A program made the translations under genes and the position numbers. The notes under the pieces were generated by a model that worked only from the letters and a program-made list of their open reading frames with translations, had not been told where the DNA came from and searched no databases. From Haloglomus litoreum (GTDB lineage: Archaea > Halobacteriota > Halobacteria > Halobacteriales > Haloarculaceae), in contig NZ_CP119988.1 of the NCBI RefSeq assembly GCF_029338515.1, positions 4,402,001 through 4,466,000 on the forward strand: 64,000 nucleotides of DNA. Reading direction: 5' to 3'. Every line of letters begins with the position of its first letter. Position 1 is the stretch's first letter. Of this stretch, positions 58,576 to 64,000 are shown piece after piece.

Positions 58576-59187
58576 ATGGACGACCGGACCTACTGGGACG
58601 AACGCTACCGGGACGCGACGTTCCGGCTCCCCGAGGAGCCGTCGCGACCGCTGCGCGAGTTCGCCGACGCGCTCCCCGAGGGGCGGGCGTTCGACGTCGC
58701 CACCGGCACCGGCCGGAACGCGCTGTTCCTGGCGGCGGCGGGGTACGAGGTCGACGCCGTCGACGTCTCGGGCGTCGGCCTGGACGAGGCACGGGAGCGG
58801 GCCGCAGAGCGGGACCTCGACGGGCACGTCGACTGGATCCAGGCCGACCTCGACACCTACTGTGTCCCGGAATCGGCCTACGACGTGGTGTCGGTGAGCT
58901 TCTACCGGGCGCTGGAGCTGCTCCCCGACCTGAAGGAGGCGCTGGCGCCCGGCGGCGTCCTCTGCTACGAGCACCACCTGCGGTCGCCCGAGGCCGACCG
59001 CGGCCCGAGCGACGACCGCCACCGCTTCCGGTCGAACGACCTCCTCCGGGCGGTACTGGACCTGACGGTACTGCACTACGAGGAGACGACGCGCGTCGAG
59101 GACGGCCGCACGTCGGCGGTGGCGACGATCGTCGCGCGCAACACGGGCGGCGGGAGCCAGACCTACCCCCGGCGCCCGGCGGAGTGA
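58576..59187 (+). CDS. Class I SAM-dependent methyltransferase, TehB-like
   Basis: A 203-residue methyltransferase. YWDERYRDATFRLPEEPSRPLREFADALPEGRAFDVATGTGRNALFLAAAGYEVDAVDVSGVGLDEAR is the typical TehB-type SAM fold; D(V/A)TGTG is motif I. YDVVSVSFYRALELLPDLKEALAPGGVLCYEHH follows. Small soluble enzyme of unknown target. Its gene lies 195 bp from the divergent protease gene. Confidence 0.88.
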   Translation: MDDRTYWDERYRDATFRLPEEPSRPLREFADALPEGRAFDVATGTGRNALFLAAAGYEVDAVDVSGVGLDEARERAAERDLDGHVDWIQADLDTYCVPESAYDVVSVSFYRALELLPDLKEALAPGGVLCYEHHLRSPEADRGPSDDRHRFRSNDLLRAVLDLTVLHYEETTRVEDGRTSAVATIVARNTGGGSQTYPRRPAE

Positions 59188-59244
59188 CGGCGGCTCCGGG
59201 TCGCCGACAGGCCTATGCCCCGAGCGCCGCCAGCATCGGGCAGC

Positions 59245-59703
59245 ATGGCACGGACGCTGGACCGGACGGTGGCGGGCCGGCTGGCGGCGCTGGTCGCCGC
59301 CGGGACGGTGGTGCTGACCGCGAGCTTCGTGGGGCTCGTCGCGCTCGTCAACGGGGGGTCGCCCGGCTTCGACGCCCGGCTCCCGGTGTACGTGCTGGCG
59401 ATGGCCGTCGCGTTCGTCGGCGGCCTGCTGCTGGTCGAGACGCGCTACGGGGGCCGCGCCGACGGGAGCGCCACGCTCGTCACCACCGCGGCCATCGCCG
59501 TCGCCGTCTTCGCCGTCGTCTCGCTGTCCGGCGAGGGGCTGGTGTACGCCGCCGCCAACCCCCAGGAGGTGCTCGTCTCGCGGACGCTGCTGTACTTCCT
59601 CGCTGCCGGCCTCGTCGGGACCGGCATCGCCTACTGGGCGCTCCAGCACTGGCGCGAGTTCACCGGCGACGCCGGCGTCTCGTCGGGATCGGGCCGGCTA
59701 TAG
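59245..59703 (+). CDS. Four-helix membrane protein, unknown
   Basis: A 152-residue protein with four hydrophobic segments (about 12-36, 47-67, 78-101, 111-132), a short N-terminus with Arg residues and a polar Gly/Ser tail. No motif, but its codon use is typical. A CCTATGC stretch at 59213-59219 supports ATG 59245 over an earlier one. Confidence 0.65.
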   Translation: MARTLDRTVAGRLAALVAAGTVVLTASFVGLVALVNGGSPGFDARLPVYVLAMAVAFVGGLLLVETRYGGRADGSATLVTTAAIAVAVFAVVSLSGEGLVYAAANPQEVLVSRTLLYFLAAGLVGTGIAYWALQHWREFTGDAGVSSGSGRL

Positions 59704-59784
59704 CACAGCGGGCGGCCCCCGCAGCGGACCCCCGTGCCTCCCGGCCCCCGTCATTATACGGCCGAACGATGTAGTCATCAGTCG

Positions 59785-61011
59785 ATGACGCATCCCCGCG
59801 ACGAGTCGGCGGCTCCGAGCCGGCGGTCGGTCCTCCGCGCAGCCGGCGGTGCGGCGAGCGGCCTCGGGCTGGCGGGACTCGCGACCCCGGCGGCCGCGAC
59901 CGCGACACAATCCGACGACGCCCCCGACGGCTGGTCGGTCCCGGTCCCCCGGAACGTCCGGGTGGTGACCCGGAACCTCGGGCTCGGTGCGCGCCTCTAC
60001 GGCTTCGTCGACACCGACTCCCTGCAGGTCGAGCCGGCGCAGGTGTACGAGCGCTACCAGCAGGTCCGCGCGAGCGCGCCGGGCGAGCGGATGCGAGCCA
60101 TCGCCGCCGGGCTCGCCGCGGAACTGCCCGCCGTCGTCGGGCTGCAGGAGGTCGCCCGCATCCGCCGCGGCCCGAACGACTACACCGGCGGGTCCGAGCC
60201 GAACGCCGAGCGGGAGGTGTACGACTTCCTCGAGCTGCTGACCGACGGGCTGGAGGCCGAACTCGAGCGCTACGACTTCGACGTGGGGTACGAGGTCGCG
60301 GTCGTGAGCGGGAACCTCGACGAGGAGTTCCCGGCCGAGGGGCCCGACGGGGAACGGTTCGACGTCCGACTCACCGACCGGGACGTGGTCCTCGTGCGCG
60401 ACGACCTCACCGTCCGGTCGACGGACGACGGCGACTACGGACTCAACGTCAGTGCCGTGCTGGAGGACGGGACCCGGGTGTCCGTCACCCGGGGGTACGC
60501 GCTCGCGACGGTCGAACTCGAGGGGGCGCGGTTCAGCTTCGTGACGACGCACCTCGCGGTGGCGAGCCGGATCGTCCGGGAGGCACAGGCCGTCCAGCTG
60601 GCCGGGCTGATCGAGCGCCGTGACGGACCCGTCGTGCTCGCGGGCGACCTGAACACCACCCCCGAGGGCGACCGGTCGAGCGCATACGAGCGGCTCGTCG
60701 AGAGCGGCCTCCGGGACACCTGGGCGGCGCTCAGGGACGAACCGGGGCCGACCTGCTGCCAGGGCGAACTCCTGCGGAACAACCGCTCCCGGCTGCGCAG
60801 CCGCGTGGACCACGTCATGACGGCGGGGCCGGTGGTGCCGCTGGCCGCGCGGCGGACGGACACCGACCCCGGCGACCGCATCGAGGTCGACACGCCGGAC
60901 GGACCCGTGCGGCTGTGGTCCTCCGACCACGCGGGCGTCGTCGCCGACGTCCGGGTCGAGCCGCGGACGCGCGAGTTCGTGCCGCTCCTGCAGGGCCTGC
61001 TGTTCGGGTGA
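59785..61011 (+). CDS. Tat-exported EEP-family phosphodiesterase/nuclease
   Basis: A 408-residue exported enzyme. The Tat leader is SRRSVLRAAGGAASGLGLAGLATPAAA. The endonuclease/exonuclease/phosphatase motifs follow: VVTRNLGLG, VGLQEV (catalytic Glu), the substrate His in THLA, LAGDLNTTP (Asp-x-Asn), and SSDHAGV (final Asp-His). The family includes DNase I-like and phospholipase-type (sphingomyelinase) members; extracellular location makes nutrient release plausible. ATTATAC at 59753-59759 supports ATG 59785. Confidence 0.9.
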   Translation: MTHPRDESAAPSRRSVLRAAGGAASGLGLAGLATPAAATATQSDDAPDGWSVPVPRNVRVVTRNLGLGARLYGFVDTDSLQVEPAQVYERYQQVRASAPGERMRAIAAGLAAELPAVVGLQEVARIRRGPNDYTGGSEPNAEREVYDFLELLTDGLEAELERYDFDVGYEVAVVSGNLDEEFPAEGPDGERFDVRLTDRDVVLVRDDLTVRSTDDGDYGLNVSAVLEDGTRVSVTRGYALATVELEGARFSFVTTHLAVASRIVREAQAVQLAGLIERRDGPVVLAGDLNTTPEGDRSSAYERLVESGLRDTWAALRDEPGPTCCQGELLRNNRSRLRSRVDHVMTAGPVVPLAARRTDTDPGDRIEVDTPDGPVRLWSSDHAGVVADVRVEPRTREFVPLLQGLLFG

Positions 61012-61021
61012 GCGGACCGGG

Positions 61022-61756
61022 TCACCGTGACCCGCCGGCCTCGCCGTCCTCGGAGACGGCCGCGGCGGGGACGGGGGCTCCCCCCATGATGCGGGTCCGG
61101 AAGAGGTACCCGACCAGCGACAGCGCGACCACCGCGCCGCCGAGGCCGACGACCAGCGCGATGTCGCCGTCGGCGATGCCGGCGCCGACCAGACTCAGGG
61201 CGATGACCGTCGGCGTGCGCCCGAGGACCGCGATGGCCACCAGCCGTCGGAGGGGGATGGTCGTGAGGCCACCGACGAAACAGAGGGCGTCGTCGGGGAA
61301 GCCGGGAACGAGGAACGCGAGGAACAGCCCCACCGCCCCGCGCCGGGCGGTCAGCGCGTCGAAGCGGGCGATGGCGCCCGCGGGGACGAACCGCTCGACG
61401 GCGACGCGGCCGAACCGGCGGGCCAGCCAGAACGCCAGCGCCGACCCCGCCGCGACACCCGCGATCGAGAGCAGTGACCCGACGAAGGGGCCGAACAGGA
61501 ACCCACCCATCAGCGCCACCGCCGGCGCGGGGATGGGGGCGACGATGACCTGGACGACCTGCAGCAGGAAGAAGACGAGCGGCGCCGCCGGGCCGGCGTC
61601 CCGGACGAGCGCGGTCAGGACCCCCGGGTCGGTCAGCGGGGCGAGCCGGTCCCAGAACACCGCCACCGCGACGGCCGCCACGACGAGCGTGACGGCACCG
61701 GCGACCACCGCGAGTGCTGGTGCTCGGGACTGCTCGGTGGGGGTGCCGGAACTCAC
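61022..61756 (-). CDS. TVP38/TMEM64 (VTT/DedA-like) membrane protein
   Basis: A 244-residue polytopic membrane protein with several hydrophobic segments (about 10-35, 50-80, 85-110, 140-165, 190-215). The VTT signature is visible: IVAPIPAPAVALMGGFLFGPFVGSLLSIAGVAAGSALAFWLARRFGR, then AFLVPGFPDDALCFVGGLTTIPLRRL. Members influence lipid and membrane homeostasis. GTG 61756 is chosen by the GATTATGC box (61778-61785, minus strand). Confidence 0.9.
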   Translation of the reverse strand: MSSGTPTEQSRAPALAVVAGAVTLVVAAVAVAVFWDRLAPLTDPGVLTALVRDAGPAAPLVFFLLQVVQVIVAPIPAPAVALMGGFLFGPFVGSLLSIAGVAAGSALAFWLARRFGRVAVERFVPAGAIARFDALTARRGAVGLFLAFLVPGFPDDALCFVGGLTTIPLRRLVAIAVLGRTPTVIALSLVGAGIADGDIALVVGLGGAVVALSLVGYLFRTRIMGGAPVPAAAVSEDGEAGGSR

Positions 61757-61835
61757 GGTTTGGATTCGCGCGCCCAGGGCATAATCCTTCGCCGTGATTG
61801 CCGGTGACAATGCGGAGCCGGTCGGCGCGCGCGGC

Positions 61836-63218
61836 TCAGTCGTCGAGTTCGTCCACCAGCTCGTCACCCAGCCCCGTGTAGCCGGCGGGCGTGAGCGCCC
61901 GCAGCTCCTCGCGCACCGAGTCGTCGACGTCCAGCTCGTCGAACAGGTCGCGGAAGTCCGCGATCGAGGCGCGCTGGCCCCGCGTGAGTTCCTTCACCTG
62001 CTCGTAGGCGTCGGCCCGTCCCTCGCGCCGGAGGATGGTCTGGACGGCCTCGCCGATGACCTCGGGGTTCCGTTCGAGGTCCTCTCGCATCACGTCCTCG
62101 CGCGGGACGACCTTCTCGAGCCCGCGGGCGGTCTTCTGGTAGCCGATGAGACAGTGCGCCAGCGCGGCGCCCATATTGCGCTTGACCGTCGAGTCCGAGA
62201 GGTCGCGCTGGAGCCGCGAGTCGGTCACGTAGTCCCCGAGGAAGACCAGATCGGAGTTGGCCTTCGAGCAGTTGCCCTCGCCGTTCTCGAAGTCGATGGG
62301 GTTGACCTTGTGCGGCATCGTGCTCGAACCGGTCTCGCCCGCGACGGCCTCCTGCCCGAGGTAGCGCTGGCTGACGTAGAGCCAGCAGTCCAGGTTCAGG
62401 TCCAGCACCACGTTGTTGGCCCCGCGGAGCGCGTCGAACAGCGTCGCCAGGTCGTCACAGGGGTTGACCTGTGTCGCCAGCGGCGTGTGCTCCAGCCCGA
62501 GCGACTCCACGAACGCCGCGGAGAACGACCGCCAGTCCACGTCCGGGTAGGCGGCGTGGTGGGCGGCGTACGTGCCCGACGCGCCCGCGAGCTTGCCCGA
62601 GAGGCCGTCCGCGGCCTCCTTGATGCGCCCGAGCGCCCGGCCCAGCCGCGCGGCGTAGACGGCCATCTCCTTGCCGAACGTCGTCGGCGTCGCGGGCTGG
62701 CCGTGGGTGCGTGCGAGCATCGGGAGGTCGCGGTGCTCCCGCGCGAGGTCGGCCAGCGCGTCGCGCACCTCCCGCAGTGCGGGGACGAGCACCTCCTCCA
62801 CCGCGGGCTGGAGCAGGAGGCGGTGCGCGAGGTTGTTCACGTCCTCGCTGGTGAGGCCGAAGTGGATCCAGGGGTGGATGCGGTCGGCCGTGTGCTCGCG
62901 GAGGAAGTACTCGACCGCCTTCACGTCGTGGTTGGTGGCCTCGTAGCCGGCCCACCCCTCCGTCTCGAGCTGCTTGATGGCCTTCGCGTCGGTCTCCGAG
63001 AACTGCCGGTAGCGGTCCCGGAGCAGCTCGCGGTTGTCCTCGTCGAGCGTGAGCGGGACCGCGTCGAGGTCGGCCAGCGCACAGAGGTACTCCACCTCGA
63101 CCTCGACCCGGGCACGCATCAGCGCGGCCTCGCTGGCGTACGGGACGAGGGGTTCGGTGTAGCGCGCATAGCGCCCGTCGAGGGGCGAGACGGCGTGCAG
63201 CGCGGAACGGTGGCTCAT
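61836..63218 (-). CDS. purB: Adenylosuccinate lyase
   Basis: A 460-residue lyase of the aspartase/fumarase superfamily. The signature GSSTMPHKVNPIDFEN is clear; THGQPATPTTFGKEM and LTSEDVNN provide other active-site regions. It acts twice in purine synthesis, splitting SAICAR and adenylosuccinate. Start at 63218 (MSHRSALHAVSPLDGRYARY). No clear TATA box; GAATAACG at 63222-63229 lies too close for a leaderless start and could be within a short leader. Confidence 0.97.
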   Translation of the reverse strand: MSHRSALHAVSPLDGRYARYTEPLVPYASEAALMRARVEVEVEYLCALADLDAVPLTLDEDNRELLRDRYRQFSETDAKAIKQLETEGWAGYEATNHDVKAVEYFLREHTADRIHPWIHFGLTSEDVNNLAHRLLLQPAVEEVLVPALREVRDALADLAREHRDLPMLARTHGQPATPTTFGKEMAVYAARLGRALGRIKEAADGLSGKLAGASGTYAAHHAAYPDVDWRSFSAAFVESLGLEHTPLATQVNPCDDLATLFDALRGANNVVLDLNLDCWLYVSQRYLGQEAVAGETGSSTMPHKVNPIDFENGEGNCSKANSDLVFLGDYVTDSRLQRDLSDSTVKRNMGAALAHCLIGYQKTARGLEKVVPREDVMREDLERNPEVIGEAVQTILRREGRADAYEQVKELTRGQRASIADFRDLFDELDVDDSVREELRALTPAGYTGLGDELVDELDD

Positions 63219-63302
63219 ACGTTATTCCTGTGTGAGGGCCGGGAAAGCGGTGTCGAATGGGCGTGATGGATCGGGACGGTTCGGCGGCTGAGGAGGTGAC
63301 AG

Positions 63303-63427
63303 CGACGACGGAAGCACCTACGAAGCCCTCGCGCTCTCGTACCGCCGCGACTCGCTGCGCTCCTCGCTCCCTCCGGTCGCTGCGGTGCTTACGTCGTCGG
63401 GGCGGTGACGAGAGCGCTCGCCCTTCG
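63303..63427 (-). repeat. Hairpin repeat copy C
   Basis: On the minus strand it opens with arm CGAAGGGCGAGCGCTCTCG (63409-63427), carries the core GTAAGCACCGCAG and the GAGGAGCGCAGCGA block, and closes with an arm that is the complement of 63321-63339. The arms pair over CGAAG and a 9-bp GCGCTCTCG stem. The flank to 63303 is also matched in copy D. Confidence 0.75.
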
Positions 63428-63596
63428 AGTCCGCCAGGAACATAGAACGGTCCACGGGCGTGTAGCCCTGCCCTTCCCCGGGTTGCGCGGCCTCGCTAGC
63501 GCTCGGCACGCGCGGCCCGGCCGGAGAGCGGTTGGTCGGCCGGTCGGTTCCGAGTCAGGAAGCGCGCCAGCGCCACCACGTCGAACCGCGAGCAGG

Positions 63597-63635
63597 GCGG
63601 GACTCCGTCCCGCTTGCAGTCGGGCGTAGCCCGAC
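63597..63635. other. Two adjacent perfect hairpins in the core between copies C and D
   Basis: GCGGGAC-TCC-GTCCCGC at 63597-63613 and GTCGGGC-GTA-GCCCGAC at 63619-63635: each has 7-bp perfect arms and a 3-base loop, separated by five bases. Together with the flanking inverted copies this suggests a structured RNA or DNA element. Transcription direction cannot be told. Confidence 0.5.
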
Positions 63636-63804
63636 GACGAAGCGAGCGTGTTCGGCGGTCACCGGCGCTGGCGCGGGGAGGTGTAGGGGAACCAGCCCTC
63701 CGCTGGAACCACCACACGCGTCGCTCGACGCGAAACGCAACCCCCTGGCGGAATCGAAGGTGAGCCGAACGGAGTGAGGCGAACGCCGCCAGAGCTTGCT
63801 CTGC

Positions 63805-63929
63805 CGGAAGGCGAGCGCTCTCGACCCAGCCCGGAGGAAGCAAGCACCGCAGGGAGCAACGCGACCGAGGAGCGCAGCGACTCCCGGATGGTCGAGAGTG
63901 CGAGGGCTTCGGAGGTGGTTCCGTCGTCA
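63805..63929 (+). repeat. Hairpin repeat copy D, inverted relative to copy C
   Basis: Left arm CGGAAGGCGAGCGCTCTCG (63805-63823), core GCAAGCACCGCAG (63840-63852), the GAGGAGCGCAGCGA block, right arm CGAGAGTGCGAGGGCTTCGG (63893-63912), and an outer flank shared with copy C. Copies C and D could pair with each other over more than 100 bp as well as within themselves. Confidence 0.75.
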
Positions 63930-64000
63930 GAGTCCCGAGCAGAGACACAGACCACCCCATTAACCAATAATCCTCGGCACAATTTAGATAAGCAGCTACT

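Larger units (their letters stand above)
63219..64000. other. 782-bp gene-free end with inverted hairpin repeats and structured core
   Basis: No gene is supported. Two inverted hairpin repeat copies (63303-63427 and 63805-63929) flank a 377-bp core that folds into several perfect short hairpins. The minus-strand frame at 63659-63982 reads like a protein in places but lies across the repeat and is rejected. AT-rich sequence (63958-63995) at the right edge may hold a promoter for a gene beyond the window. Confidence 0.6.

Noticed and set aside
63659-63982. 107-residue minus-strand ORF at the window end
   Set aside because: It crosses the hairpin repeat copy D and the structured core; the apparent protein is probably an effect of repeat conservation.
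1-64000. tRNA, rRNA, transposase, integrase and CRISPR features
   Set aside because: Both strands were read for conserved tRNA arms, rRNA blocks, DDE/tyrosine recombinase motifs and regularly spaced repeats; none was seen. A tRNAscan-SE or Infernal run would be decisive.

Overview
The window is chromosomal DNA of a haloarchaeon (class Halobacteria). GC content is very high (about 70% by eye). The proteins are strongly Asp/Glu-rich and Lys-poor. The archaeal markers are ribosomal protein S8e, a TFB-type initiation factor, a type IV pilin, methenyl-H4MPT cyclohydrolase (mch), twin-arginine leaders and a PGF-CTERM-like C-terminus. For most genes a TATA-like box lies 24-32 nt upstream of an ATG or GTG, so the start codon sits at the expected transcription start (leaderless mRNAs). 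I used that spacing to choose many of the starts. The high GC produces very long open frames antisense to real genes; these were left out. No rRNA, tRNA, CRISPR array, transposase or integrase was recognised.

Layout. 0-10 kb: UspA, an AtoE-type transporter, an SLC13-type permease with TrkA-C domains, a patatin-like hydrolase, an SDR, two proteins built from DUF1508 modules, and a frame-broken small ORF. 10-17 kb: a site-2 protease, MaoC dehydratase, a GpgS-like glycosyltransferase, a pilin, and an acyl-CoA ligase next to an IclR regulator. 17-31 kb: a two-subunit GMC oxidoreductase, an ABC-2 exporter with a large secreted protein, an AzgA-type purine permease, pyrE, an arylsulfotransferase-like protein, a lipoprotein and a DUF5787 protein. 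31-41 kb: a Tat-exported beta-propeller protein, mch, PEBP, an amidohydrolase, a HIT protein, and a DapA-type aldolase followed by a GnaD-type sugar-acid dehydratase. 41-54 kb: an acyl-CoA module (two acyl-CoA dehydrogenases, a crotonase, two acyl-CoA ligases, a carboxyltransferase, a thioesterase), interrupted by a TFB gene and haloarchaeal DUF genes. 54-64 kb: DUF genes, rpS8e, methyltransferases, a second site-2 protease, an EEP-family exported protein, a TVP38-type membrane protein, purB and a long gene-free end.

How the genes may work together. The acyl-CoA ligases, dehydrogenases, crotonase, MaoC dehydratase, propionyl/acetyl-CoA-type carboxyltransferase, thioesterase and short-chain fatty acid transporter point to use of fatty or other organic acids. 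The IclR gene and the neighbouring ligase share a near-identical 17-bp dyad and probably form one regulatory unit. The aldolase/dehydratase pair suggests sugar-acid breakdown by a semi-phosphorylative Entner-Doudoroff-like route.

Most unusual non-coding content. Five copies of a 100-170 bp hairpin-forming repeat occur at 12.0, 12.2, 45.6, 63.3 and 63.8 kb. The outer GAAAG-type ends and an inner core are conserved, while the stem arms differ between copies yet stay complementary within a copy. A 31-bp near-perfect palindrome lies in the divergent promoter region of the tfb gene.
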